64,000 nt of DNA from contig CALLUD010000011.1 of assembly GCA_938011325.1 (NCBI GenBank), positions 171,088 to 235,087 of the forward strand. Direction: 5' to 3'. A program made the position numbers and the translations under genes. This DNA is from an uncultured Spartobacteria bacterium (lineage in GTDB: Bacteria; Verrucomicrobiota; Verrucomicrobiia; Chthoniobacterales; JAATET01). Positions within the stretch are counted from its first letter, which is position 1; each line of letters starts with the position of its first letter. The notes beneath the pieces were generated by a model. That model saw nothing but the letters and a program-made list of their open reading frames with translations, searched no databases and had not been told where the DNA came from. This document shows positions 24,195 to 32,672 of the stretch, one piece after another.

Positions 24195-24911
24195 CTACGC
24201 CCCGGCGGGTTCGCCGGGATCGTAGAGCGCGAGATCACTGAGCTCGCCGGGGCGGTGAATCACGAGATGCGGAGATTGCGCGGCGAGGACCTTCTCGGAG
24301 TTGTAGCCCCACGTGACGGCCACGCAGCGAATGCCCGCGCGCTTGCACGCCTCGATGTCCCGCGTTTCGTCGCCCACGAAGAGCACGTCCTGCGGGCCGA
24401 AGCCGTGGTTCTTCATCGCCTGCCGGATCTCGCGCGCCTTTCCAAGCAGGCGCGAGCTGCTGCGCACAAACTCGAAGATCTCGAGGTCGTGGTTGCGGAG
24501 GAAGACGCCGACGTTTTCCTGGGAGTTCGACGTGACGATGCCGAGGCGCACGCCCCGCGCGTGGAGCTTGCGCAGGACCTCGGGCACGCCGGGAATCGGC
24601 TGCACCTCGCCAATGCGGGCCCGCAGCTCGCGCACGCCCTTTCGCGCAATGAGCGGCAGGCGGCGGTTCGGAATGCCAAGGAATCGCATGAGCTGGCGCG
24701 TCGTCATGTCGCGCGCCTTCGGCAGGTCCTCCTCGGTCAACTGCCGGTAGCCAAACTCGGGCGCCATGCGGTTGAGAATTTCCAGCCCCTGCCAGAAGGT
24801 GTCCGCAATGGTGCCGTCGAAATCGAAGACGAGGACACGAATCGGACCATCACCAAAGACGACCTGCCGTTTTCTGCGGCCAAGGCCGACCAGTCTCGCA
24901 AAGCGGTTCAT
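24195..24911 (-). CDS. HAD-superfamily hydrolase (phosphoglycolate phosphatase-like)
   Basis: Cytoplasmic phosphatase of 238 residues. Motif I is FDFDGTIADT with nucleophile Asp30 and Asp32, motif II is IVTSNS around 124-129, motif III is the Lys in LGKAREI, and motif IV is VGDETRDIEACKRAG. The helical cap between motif I and II (about 40-110) places it with Gph/PGP-type enzymes. The natural substrate cannot be deduced. It is convergent with the Ig-domain remnant. Confidence 0.88.
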   Translation of the reverse strand: MNRFARLVGLGRRKRQVVFGDGPIRVLVFDFDGTIADTFWQGLEILNRMAPEFGYRQLTEEDLPKARDMTTRQLMRFLGIPNRRLPLIARKGVRELRARIGEVQPIPGVPEVLRKLHARGVRLGIVTSNSQENVGVFLRNHDLEIFEFVRSSSRLLGKAREIRQAMKNHGFGPQDVLFVGDETRDIEACKRAGIRCVAVTWGYNSEKVLAAQSPHLVIHRPGELSDLALYDPGEPAGA

Positions 24912-24941
24912 TCAGCGGAAAGATCGTATCCCGGCCATGAA

Positions 24942-25307
24942 TCAGCCCTGTGCCGCCACAGTCGCCACGACATCGTCCATGGCGCTCTTGAACTTCGGCG
25001 TCTCGAGCTCTAGTCCGAAATTCTGACGTCCATCTCCAAAGTTTCGAAAATCGGAGCCCACCTTCGTCGCGATCGGGATCCCGTCGCGCCGATCCGCGAA
25101 GGCCTTTGCAATGAGTTCCTCGCCGCGGCCGTTTCCATACGTGTCGGCGGCGTCGAACAACCTCACGCCCCGGTCGAACGCGCGGCGCATCAGCACCACG
25201 GCCTCCTCATTCGTATAAGTCCCCCACCATCCCGTCGAGACGGCCCATAAACCGAACCCGACCTCGCTCACCCTCACATCGGTGCCGCGGAATGTGCGAT
25301 ATTTCAT
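24942..25307 (-). pseudogene. Aldo/keto reductase with large internal deletion
   Basis: The 121-residue frame starts as a normal aldo/keto reductase: MKYRTFRGTDVRVSEVGFGL, the catalytic DAADTYGNG (Asp and Tyr) and IATKVGSD (Lys). It stops matching after the third barrel strand. The last 25 residues, from NFGLELETPKFKSAM, look like the C-terminal tail that related reductases carry about 200 residues later. This implies an in-frame deletion that joined the two ends. The catalytic His and most of the barrel are absent, so it should be inactive. It diverges from the FAD oxidoreductase gene. Confidence 0.7.
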
Positions 25308-25444
25308 TTTGAGACACCCCTACACGGGCGCGGCAGGCGTTTCCAGCGAAAGCAGGTGGATTCCATGCTTGCCAGCGGCGCGGATCATCAGAACGTTTCA
25401 CGAAACCGCGTCATGAGCCCTCCTCCCCGAATTGACCGCCAGCC

Positions 25445-26704
25445 ATGATTGCCATCGTCGGAGCCGGACTTGCAGGACTGACCTGCGCAAAAGTGCTGCA
25501 GGAGGCGGGCGCGGATTTCGTGCTGCTCGAAGCGTCGGACGCCGTGGGCGGCCGCGTGCGGACGGAGGTGGTGGACGGCTTCCGCCTCGATCGCGGATTT
25601 CAAATTCTGCTCGATTCCTATCCGGCCGTGCGCCGGCATCTCGGCCTCGCCGCGCTCGATGTGCGCGCGTTCGATTCCGGAGCGCTGCTTTGGGAGAACG
25701 GCGACTTCTGCCGCGTGATGAATCCGCTTCGCCACGGCGAGTGGCTGGTGCCGGCGGCGCTGTGCCCGGCGTTTCCCTTCGGCGACCGCTTTCGACTGGC
25801 GACACTCGTCGCAAGCTGCGCGGGGCATTCCGACGCCTCGCTGCTCCGGCGGTGCGAGTCGCCCGCCGAGGAATCGACCTACGAACTGCTCTGCCGGCTC
25901 GGATTTTCCGAGGAATCCATCTTCCGGTTCTTCCAGCCGTTTTTCGGCGGAGTCTTTCTCGACGAGAGCCTGGAAACGAGCGCAGGGCTGTTTTGCTATT
26001 ACCTGAAGAAATTCGTGACCGGGCGCGCGCTGCTGCCGGCCGAAGGCATGGGAGCGATCCCCCGCCAGCTCGCGGCGAAAATTCCCGCCGAACGCATCCG
26101 CCTGAACAGCCGCGTGGCGGCCCTCGAGACGAGCGGAGCGCAGGTCACCGGCGTCGTGCTCGAAGACGGCTCCCATCTCGGAGTCAGCAAGCTCATCCTC
26201 GCGACGGATGAGCCAGCGACGACCCATCTGCTGCGCCGCCCGCACGAAAGCTGCCGCCCCGCCCAGCGCGTGGACACCGTTTATCTCGCCAGCACGCAAT
26301 CGCTCTATACCGGCGCACTGCTCGTGCTGCCCCGAGGCAATGGCCGCCTCGTGCGCCACCTCTGCCAGGTCTCGAATGTCGCGCCGTCGCTCGCGCCCGA
26401 CGGCCGGCACCTGATCGCCGCCACCGTGTTGAATCGCGGTGCCCACACCGACGACGCGCTCGCCGCCGCGGTGATCGAGGATGTTTCGACCATTTTCACC
26501 GAGGCGCGCGGACGCCTCACGCCGATCCAGGTCGTATCCACACCCTACGCGGTGCTGCGTCCGCTGCCGGGCTTCGCCTCGCGGCCGGCAACCCCTCCTC
26601 GTCCCTCCAACGTCCTCCTCGCCGGAGACCAGACCTCCGCCAGCAGCATCCAATTCGCGATGGAATCCGGCGAAAATGCTGCCAAACGCGCGCTCGCTGC
26701 GTAA
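25445..26704 (+). CDS. FAD-dependent amine-oxidase/protoporphyrinogen-oxidase-like oxidoreductase
   Basis: A 419-residue flavoprotein. The N-terminal dinucleotide motif VGAGLAGLTCAKVLQEAG with GGRVRT at about 35-40 binds FAD; LAGDQTSASSIQFAMESGENA near the C-terminus is the second FAD-contact motif. The middle part is variable and would bind substrate. It belongs with phytoene-desaturase-like and protoporphyrinogen-oxidase-like proteins; the substrate is unknown. It is the first gene of a tight operon; the next gene starts 10 bases after its stop. Confidence 0.85.
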   Translation: MIAIVGAGLAGLTCAKVLQEAGADFVLLEASDAVGGRVRTEVVDGFRLDRGFQILLDSYPAVRRHLGLAALDVRAFDSGALLWENGDFCRVMNPLRHGEWLVPAALCPAFPFGDRFRLATLVASCAGHSDASLLRRCESPAEESTYELLCRLGFSEESIFRFFQPFFGGVFLDESLETSAGLFCYYLKKFVTGRALLPAEGMGAIPRQLAAKIPAERIRLNSRVAALETSGAQVTGVVLEDGSHLGVSKLILATDEPATTHLLRRPHESCRPAQRVDTVYLASTQSLYTGALLVLPRGNGRLVRHLCQVSNVAPSLAPDGRHLIAATVLNRGAHTDDALAAAVIEDVSTIFTEARGRLTPIQVVSTPYAVLRPLPGFASRPATPPRPSNVLLAGDQTSASSIQFAMESGENAAKRALAA

Positions 26705-26714
26705 ATTTCCGCCG

Positions 26715-27626
26715 ATGCTTGCCCTGTCCACCTGCTGGAATTCACACCGCCACACCAATGGCGAGGAGATGCTTCGGGAAATCGTCGATCTCGGTTTCAA
26801 GAACATCGAGCTCAGCCACGGCCTCAACGTCTCGATGTTCGACGGCATTCTGAAGTTCGCCGAACGCGGCGAGGTGAATTTCACGAGTCTGCACAATTTC
26901 TGCCCGCAACCGGTCGAGGTGATGACCGACTCGCCGGACTGCTACGAATTCACGTCGAGCCGGCCCGAGATTCGCCAGCGCGCGGTGAAGACGACGCTGC
27001 AGACGATCGAATATGCCGCGCGACTCGGAGCGAAGCGGATCGTGATTCACTCCGGTTCCGTGAGCGCCATGCGCGGCTTCACACGCAAGCTCATCGGCAT
27101 GATTCTCAACGGCGACTTCGTGTCGAAGGCGTATGCCGAGGAAAAACTCCGCGGCGTGCAGGAGCGCGAGGCCGTTTCGCACGATTACATCCGCCGCGTC
27201 TCCGAAACGCTGAAGCCCGTGATCGAGGCCGCCGGCGAGAAGGGCATCCGGCTCGGCATCGAGAACCGCGACAGCTACGAGGCGTTTCCATCGGAGCGGG
27301 AATTCCCCGAGTATCTCGACGCACTCGGGCCCGTCGCCGGCTACTGGCACGATTTCGGCCACGCGCAGCGAAAGGAAAACATGGGCTTTCTCGATCACCG
27401 CGAATGGCTCGAGAAAATCGCGCATCGCGCCATCGGGTGCCATCTGCACGACACGCGCTGGCCGGTCGAGGACCATTGCGTGCCCTTCACCGGCGACATC
27501 GATTACCACGAGCTCGTGCCGCTGTTTCCGAAGGACATCCCGTTTGTGATCGAGCTGCATCCGAAACGGGAGGCCGCGCAAATCGCCGCGGCCGCGGAAC
27601 GCTGGCGACGGGAGTTCGGGGAGTGA
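26715..27626 (+). CDS. Sugar phosphate isomerase/epimerase (xylose isomerase-like TIM barrel)
   Basis: A 303-residue cytoplasmic protein with the AP-endonuclease-2/xylose-isomerase barrel pattern: LALSTCWNS at the first strand, NIELSHGL at the second, RIVIHSGS, GIRLGIENRD with a metal-ligand Glu, YWHDFGHAQ and GCHLHDTRWP, then FVIELHP. The acidic and His residues at strand ends are retained, so it is likely active. The substrate is unknown. The start at 26715 avoids overlap with the upstream gene. Confidence 0.82.
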   Translation: MLALSTCWNSHRHTNGEEMLREIVDLGFKNIELSHGLNVSMFDGILKFAERGEVNFTSLHNFCPQPVEVMTDSPDCYEFTSSRPEIRQRAVKTTLQTIEYAARLGAKRIVIHSGSVSAMRGFTRKLIGMILNGDFVSKAYAEEKLRGVQEREAVSHDYIRRVSETLKPVIEAAGEKGIRLGIENRDSYEAFPSEREFPEYLDALGPVAGYWHDFGHAQRKENMGFLDHREWLEKIAHRAIGCHLHDTRWPVEDHCVPFTGDIDYHELVPLFPKDIPFVIELHPKREAAQIAAAAERWRREFGE

Positions 27627-27639
27627 TCGCCGGCCGCGC

Positions 27640-28650
27640 ATGAAACGCACCCTCACGACGATCCTTCAGGTCGCGATCTCCGTCGCCCTGATCGTCTGGA
27701 TTTTTCACGATCCGGAAAAGCGCGCCGAAATGGCCGCGGCCCTGCGCAAGGCGGAAATCGGCTGGTTCCTGCCCGGGCTCGCGGCAATGGGCCTCGTGTT
27801 GCTGCTGCAGGCCTACCGGTGGTTTCTCCTCGTGCGGGCAATCGGCATCCCCCTCACGTGGTGGCGCACCGCGCAGCTCTATATGATCGGCATGTTCTTC
27901 AACCTCTTCCTGCTCGGCGCAACGGGCGGCGACGTGGTGAAGATTTTCTACGCGATGCGCGAGGCCGGGCGCGACAAGGCGGCGGCGTTCCTGAGCATCG
28001 TGCTCGATCGCGTAATCGGCCTGCTCGCGCTGGCGACGGTGTCGGCAGCGGTGGTCGCGTGGAAATTTCAGGCCTACATGGCCACACCGGTCGCGCAGGG
28101 TCTGCTGGCGACCATTGCCCTGATCCTCGGCGGCGCCATCGGAGTCGTCGTCGTCGCGGCGCTGGTCGCGATCTTGAAACTCGAGAATCGTCTGCCCGAG
28201 CGAATGCCCATGCGTCGTGCAATCGTCGATCTCGCCGTCGCGACCCAGCGTTATGCGAAAACGCCCGGCACGCTCCTTGCCGCCTTCGCGCTCTCGATTC
28301 CCGCGCACCTTCTCCTCTTCTCGACGTTTTACTTTTCCGCGCGCGCCTTCTCGGCGGCGCTCAGCCTCGGCGACACATTTTCGGTGATGCCCATCGTGAA
28401 CACGATCACGTCGCTGCCGATCAGCTTCTCGGGCATCGGAGTTCGCGAGCAGCTCTTCGAGAATCTGCTCGATGGGCTCTACGGCGTTCCCCAGGCGACG
28501 GCGGTGCTCATCTCGATGGGCGGTTATTTGATCAGCGTCGCGTGGTGCCTCGTCGGCGGAGCAATCTACCTTTTCTATCGACCCGGCGATGTCTCCCTCC
28601 GCGAAATGACCGCGGAGACGGAGCAGGTCGCGGAACATCCCACGCCATGA
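27640..28650 (+). CDS. Lysylphosphatidylglycerol synthase TM region / UPF0104 family membrane protein
   Basis: A 336-residue inner-membrane protein with about eight helices. Family hallmarks are QAYRWFLLVRAIGIPLTWW, the GATGGDVVKIFYAMREAG loop, SIVLDRVIGLLAL and LPISFSGIGVREQLF near the end. It has only the flippase-like half and none of the aminoacyltransferase domain of MprF. Such proteins are often found with lipid, glycolipid or hopanoid genes. Its stop codon overlaps the start of the RibD-type gene as ATGA, indicating coupling. Confidence 0.85.
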   Translation: MKRTLTTILQVAISVALIVWIFHDPEKRAEMAAALRKAEIGWFLPGLAAMGLVLLLQAYRWFLLVRAIGIPLTWWRTAQLYMIGMFFNLFLLGATGGDVVKIFYAMREAGRDKAAAFLSIVLDRVIGLLALATVSAAVVAWKFQAYMATPVAQGLLATIALILGGAIGVVVVAALVAILKLENRLPERMPMRRAIVDLAVATQRYAKTPGTLLAAFALSIPAHLLLFSTFYFSARAFSAALSLGDTFSVMPIVNTITSLPISFSGIGVREQLFENLLDGLYGVPQATAVLISMGGYLISVAWCLVGGAIYLFYRPGDVSLREMTAETEQVAEHPTP

Positions 28651-29342
28651 ACCGGCGCGAACGTCCGAAGGTCCTCGCAAACTTCGCCCTCTCGGCGGAC
28701 GGAAAGGTTTCCACGCGCGCTTATTCCCCGGCGAACTTCACCTCGAAGCGTGACAAGGAACGCCTGCTCGAAATTCGCGCCCTCGGCGACGCCCTGCTCG
28801 TCGGCGCGCGAACGCTCGCGAAGGACACGATGCGCATGACGCTCCCGCGCCGCGATCTCCAGCAGCAGCGGCTGGAGCGTGGCATGGCCGCGCAGCCGTT
28901 GCGCGTGATCGTCAGCCACAGCGGAAAGGACCTGCATCCCGATGCGCGCGTCTTTCAATCCCGCGGCGCAAAGCGGATCGTCTTCACAACCTCGCGCATG
29001 CCCGCCGCAAACCGCCGCGCTCTGGAACCGCTTTGCGACCTGCATGTGGCTCCCGGAAGGCAGCTCGACATCGCGGACGTGCTGCGCGTCCTTCGGCGCG
29101 ACTACCGCGTCCGCACGCTCGTTTGCGAGGGCGGCCCCACGTTGCTTCGTTCCCTCGTGGAGGCGGATGCCCTGGACGTTCTCTACATCACGATGGCACC
29201 GGTGATCTTCGGCGGAAAGGACGCGCCCACGCTGCTCGGCACGCGCCCGGATTTTCTGCCGTCCATCGTCAATCTTTCGCTCGATTCCATGCAGGTCATC
29301 GACGGCGAGTGCTATCTTCGATATCGAGTGATCCGAAACTGA
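28647..29342 (+). CDS. RibD C-terminal domain reductase
   Basis: A 231-residue protein of the riboflavin-specific deaminase/reductase C-terminal family, related to dihydrofolate reductase and NADPH-dependent. It starts MNRRERPKVLANFALSADGK; the ANFALSADGK opening, GDALLVGARTLAKD, RTLVCEGGPTLLRSLVEADA and the terminal strands fit the domain. It lacks the N-terminal deaminase half of RibD. Standalone copies may act on riboflavin precursors or on other pyrimidine-like or carbonyl substrates. It begins within the stop codon of the upstream gene. Confidence 0.85.
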   Translation: MNRRERPKVLANFALSADGKVSTRAYSPANFTSKRDKERLLEIRALGDALLVGARTLAKDTMRMTLPRRDLQQQRLERGMAAQPLRVIVSHSGKDLHPDARVFQSRGAKRIVFTTSRMPAANRRALEPLCDLHVAPGRQLDIADVLRVLRRDYRVRTLVCEGGPTLLRSLVEADALDVLYITMAPVIFGGKDAPTLLGTRPDFLPSIVNLSLDSMQVIDGECYLRYRVIRN

Positions 29343-29354
29343 ACCGACCGAGAT

Positions 29355-29786
29355 CTGAACACCGAGACGTCCATTGTCATCCGCGCACCAAAGCGCGCCA
29401 TTTTCGAATCGGCCTCCGATCTCTCCCGCTGGCCGGCCGTGCTGCCGCATTATCGCTACATCAAGTATCTCGAGCGCGGAGAGGACCGCCACGTCGTGAA
29501 AATGGCCGCGCATCGGGACGGCATTCCGGTTTCCTGGGTCTCCGAGCAGACCATCGACCGCGAGCGGATGGAGATTCATTTTCTGCACCTGCGCGCGTTC
29601 ACGAAAGGGATGGCCGTCGTGTGGTCGTTCGACGAAAAACCCGAAGGCACGCTCGTGCGAATCGTTCATGTGTTGAAGTTCCGCGTTCCTTTTCTCGCTC
29701 CGCTCGCCGATCGCGTGATCGGCGGGTATTTCATCGACGACATCGCCAACAAGACGTTGCGAGCATTCAAGGCCCACCTCGAATGA
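29355..29786 (+). CDS. SRPBCC-superfamily protein (polyketide cyclase/dehydrase-like)
   Basis: A 143-residue START-like protein: TSIVIRAPKRAIFESASDLS followed by RWPAVLPHYRYIKYLERGED is the classic opening of the polyketide cyclase/coenzyme-Q-binding group, and the C-terminal helix ends DIANKTLRAFKAHLE. No ATG, GTG or TTG lies in frame at the expected start; a CTG at 29355 is the best candidate, 12 bases after the RibD-type stop and in the same frame. Its TGA overlaps the ketosynthase ATG as ATGA. Confidence 0.78.
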   Translation: MNTETSIVIRAPKRAIFESASDLSRWPAVLPHYRYIKYLERGEDRHVVKMAAHRDGIPVSWVSEQTIDRERMEIHFLHLRAFTKGMAVVWSFDEKPEGTLVRIVHVLKFRVPFLAPLADRVIGGYFIDDIANKTLRAFKAHLE

Positions 29787-31015
29787 GGCGCCGCGCTGTT
29801 GTCACCGGCATCGGGCCGATCACCTGCCTCGGCATCGGGAAGGACGCCCTGTGGCGCGGCCTCCTCGCCGAGCGCTCACCCATCTCACGACTCACGTATT
29901 TCGACACGACACCCTTCCACGCGAAGTGCGCGGGCGAGATCCGCGAGTTCGATCCGCGCCGCTGGTTCCCTCCGCACCGCCTCAAGCGACTCGATCGCTA
30001 CGCCCAGTTTGCCGTCGCGTCCGCCCACCTCGCGCTGGAGGACGCCGGCCTCGACTACCGCAAGGACGATCCCCGGCCGCGCGTCGGCGTGAGCTACGGC
30101 ACCGCGCTCGGCGGAATCTCGAACGCGGAAACGGAAAAGGAACGCTTTCTCACGAAGGGGCCGCGCGCGGTGAACCAGACGATTGCCCTGCAGGTGTTCG
30201 GCGGCTCCGCGCATTCGAACATTGCGATCGAGTTCGGATTGACCGGTGTTGGCACGACGAATTCCAACAGCTGCGCGAGCGGGCCCATCGCGATCGGCGA
30301 GGCGCTGCGCTACATCCGCGACGACATGGCGGACGTGATCATCGCCGGCGCCGCGGAGGCTCCGCTGAGTCCGCTCACCTACGGGGCATTCGACTTCATC
30401 AAGACGATGAGCCGGCGCGAGCCCGGGGTCGCGTGCTGCCCGTTTGACCGGCGGCGCGACGGTTTCGTGATGGGCGAAGGCGCCGCCTCGCTCGTCATCG
30501 AGGAATACGAGCACGCGAAAAAGCGCGGCGCGCGCATTTACGCGGAGGTCCTCGGCTACAGTCTGAGCAACGACGCGCATCACATGACGTCGCCGCATCC
30601 GACCGGCGCACCGGGCATTCGAACCATTCGCGAAGCGCTCGCCGACGCGAGATTGAACCCGGACCAGATCGACCACATCAACGCCCACGCCAGCTCGACG
30701 CAGATGAATGATGCAAGCGAGGCGCGAAGCATTCACGAGGTCTTCGGCGCCCATGCGCGGAAGATCGCGGTGAGCGGCACGAAGCCCTACACGGCGCATC
30801 CGCTCGGGGCGACCGGCGCCATCGAGGCGGCGATTTGTTGCCTCGCGATGGAAAACTCGTGGGTCCCGCCCACGCTGAATCACGAGGAGCCGGATCCCGA
30901 TTGCGACCTCGACGTCGTGCCGAATCACGGCCGCGAGGCAAAGCTTCGCTACGTGATGAGCAATTCGTTCGGCTTTGGCGGGATCAATGCCTGCATCGTG
31001 CTGGGCGCAGTGTGA
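29783..31015 (+). CDS. Beta-ketoacyl-ACP synthase (FabF-type)
   Basis: A 410-residue condensing enzyme catalysing decarboxylative Claisen condensation on ACP-bound chains. Catalytic residues are visible: Cys164 in NSNSCASGP, His302 in HINAHASST, Lys334 and His339 in GTKPYTAHPLGATGA, and the FGFGGINAC glycine motif near the end. Length matches KAS II. It lies in an operon with an SRPBCC protein and reductases rather than with primary fatty acid genes, suggesting a specialised pathway. The window's only ACP gene is 25 kb away. Confidence 0.9.
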   Translation: MRRRAVVTGIGPITCLGIGKDALWRGLLAERSPISRLTYFDTTPFHAKCAGEIREFDPRRWFPPHRLKRLDRYAQFAVASAHLALEDAGLDYRKDDPRPRVGVSYGTALGGISNAETEKERFLTKGPRAVNQTIALQVFGGSAHSNIAIEFGLTGVGTTNSNSCASGPIAIGEALRYIRDDMADVIIAGAAEAPLSPLTYGAFDFIKTMSRREPGVACCPFDRRRDGFVMGEGAASLVIEEYEHAKKRGARIYAEVLGYSLSNDAHHMTSPHPTGAPGIRTIREALADARLNPDQIDHINAHASSTQMNDASEARSIHEVFGAHARKIAVSGTKPYTAHPLGATGAIEAAICCLAMENSWVPPTLNHEEPDPDCDLDVVPNHGREAKLRYVMSNSFGFGGINACIVLGAV

Positions 31016-31055
31016 TTGACCGGCCGCGCCGGCTGCGGGAAAACCTGTCGCTTCC

Positions 31056-31838
31056 ATGTCGCCTTCCGAAATCATCGCGCTGTCCGTCGCCGCGCTTCTC
31101 GCCGGCGCGATGAACGCCATGGCCGGCGGCGGCACGGTGCTCACGTTTCCCGCGCTGCTCTTTTTCGGGATGCCCGCCATCGAGGCAAACGCGACCAGCG
31201 CGACCGCGTTGGTGGTCGGCACGATCGGAAGCATCTTCGGCTATCGGCGCCACGTCCCGGCCGTGAAGCCGCTGCTCACGCGCCTCAGCCTCGTCACCGC
31301 GATCGGCAGTCTGCTCGGTGCCATGCTCCTCAAAGTGACGAATGAGGAGACCTTCAACCACCTCGTTCCCTTCCTGCTGCTCTTCGCGACCGTCCTGTTT
31401 CTCGCGAACAATGCATTTCGCAGGTTCCTCCGGATCCAGGCCGCGCAACACGCCCATGAAATCCTCGCGGGCCGGCGATTCTGGCTGGCCACCGGTTTTC
31501 AATTTTTCGTCGCCATCTACGGCGGCTATTTCGGAGCCGGCATTGGCATTCTCATGCTCGCCTCGCTCGGCCTGCTCGGAATGCAAAACATCCACGAAAG
31601 CAACACGGTGAAGAGCGTCCTCAGTGCGCTCATCAACCTCGTCGCCTCAACCTATTTCATCTTCGCCGGCCTTGTGATCTGGCCTCAGGCGATCGTGATG
31701 ACGGTCGCCGCGACGCTCGGCTACTTCCTCGCCGCCCATTACTCGCAGCGCATCTCGCAGGACGCCGTCCGCGCAATCGCCGGCGCGATCGGGCTGGGCG
31801 TGTCGGCGTTGATGGTGTGGAAGCAGTTCTTCGCGTAG
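31056..31838 (+). CDS. TSUP-family (TauE/SafE) sulfite/organic anion permease
   Basis: A 260-residue membrane protein with about eight helices. The first repeat has LLAGAMNAMAGGGTVLTFPALL with the conserved GGG motif and ANATSATALVVGTIGS; the second has GGYFGAGIGILMLASLG and NTVKSVLSALINL, the matching half-motifs of the family. It may export a sulfur-containing or other anionic compound. It starts 40 bases after the ketosynthase stop and may be the last gene of that operon. Confidence 0.88.
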   Translation: MSPSEIIALSVAALLAGAMNAMAGGGTVLTFPALLFFGMPAIEANATSATALVVGTIGSIFGYRRHVPAVKPLLTRLSLVTAIGSLLGAMLLKVTNEETFNHLVPFLLLFATVLFLANNAFRRFLRIQAAQHAHEILAGRRFWLATGFQFFVAIYGGYFGAGIGILMLASLGLLGMQNIHESNTVKSVLSALINLVASTYFIFAGLVIWPQAIVMTVAATLGYFLAAHYSQRISQDAVRAIAGAIGLGVSALMVWKQFFA

Positions 31839-31841
31839 CGG

Positions 31842-32615
31842 TCAGAGCTGCGAAAGCAGATCCAGCCAGCGGTCCCAGCCCTCCTGACGCGCTACGCGAT
31901 TTGCCTCGCTGGCATCCGGGGCCTCTCCGGCCCGCATGAATCCATGGCCCGCGCCCGCATAGGTCACGGGAACGAATGTCTTCCCCGCGGCGTCCATGAG
32001 TTCCTGGGTCTTGGGGATCGTGGCGTTCACGCGGGCGTCATTCTCCGCATAGAACCCGTAAACCGGACACCTGATCGGCTCCACGCCGGAGGCCGTGTCG
32101 GGGCCCGTTCCGTAGAAAACAAAGGATGCCGCGAGATTCGGATCCTTCGCCGCATACTCGAACGCCTTCGTGCCGCCCCAGCAAAAGCCCGCGACCGAGT
32201 AAACCCCGCTCGCCGCCGGCAGCGCTTTCACATACGCCGCGGCCGCCGCGGTGTCGGCCATTACCTGCCCGGCCGAAAGGGCGGACACCTCCCGGCGTGC
32301 GTCGTCCACGCTCTCGAAGGTCTTGCCACCGAGATAATCGGGCGCAATCGCGAGATACCCCTGCTCCGCGAGCTGATCACACACCCCGCGCACCCAGTCG
32401 GTGAGACCGAAGATCTCGTGAATGACCACGACCGCGGGCGCCTTCTCACTGCGTTCGGGATAAACGATGAAGCACGGAATCTCGCGATCGCCGGAGGCGA
32501 CGTTCACGAACTCACCGTGTCTGGGAGAGTTCTCCAGGCGTTCCTTCGCCCAATCCTGGGCAAGCGCATTTCCAACGAGGGTGACGACGGCCGCGAGGGG
32601 GAGAAGCGTCTTCAT
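31842..32615 (-). CDS. Secreted dienelactone hydrolase-family protein
   Basis: A 257-residue alpha/beta hydrolase with a signal peptide (MKTLLPLAAVVTLVGNALAQ, cleavage near 19). The dienelactone hydrolase triad is intact: Cys145 in GFCWGG, Asp193 in AENDARV, and His224 in GAGHGFMR. VVVIHEIFGLTDWVR is the typical oxyanion region. Export is unusual for enzymes of aromatic degradation, so the substrate may be extracytoplasmic. It is convergent with the TSUP gene, 3 bases apart. Confidence 0.9.
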   Translation of the reverse strand: MKTLLPLAAVVTLVGNALAQDWAKERLENSPRHGEFVNVASGDREIPCFIVYPERSEKAPAVVVIHEIFGLTDWVRGVCDQLAEQGYLAIAPDYLGGKTFESVDDARREVSALSAGQVMADTAAAAAYVKALPAASGVYSVAGFCWGGTKAFEYAAKDPNLAASFVFYGTGPDTASGVEPIRCPVYGFYAENDARVNATIPKTQELMDAAGKTFVPVTYAGAGHGFMRAGEAPDASEANRVARQEGWDRWLDLLSQL

Positions 32616-32672
32616 GCCCCGCAGGTTAGCAACACCGGTCCGCAGGCGCGACTTCTATCGCAACGGCGTGAG

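Noticed and set aside
23984..24241. Plus-strand frame of 85 codons starting MGEDPAEERE
   Set aside because: It is in a different frame from the clear Ig-like domain remnant over the same DNA and has no protein-like features.
27640..28650. Lysylphosphatidylglycerol synthase (MprF)
   Set aside because: Only the membrane flippase-like part is present; the aminoacyltransferase domain is missing.
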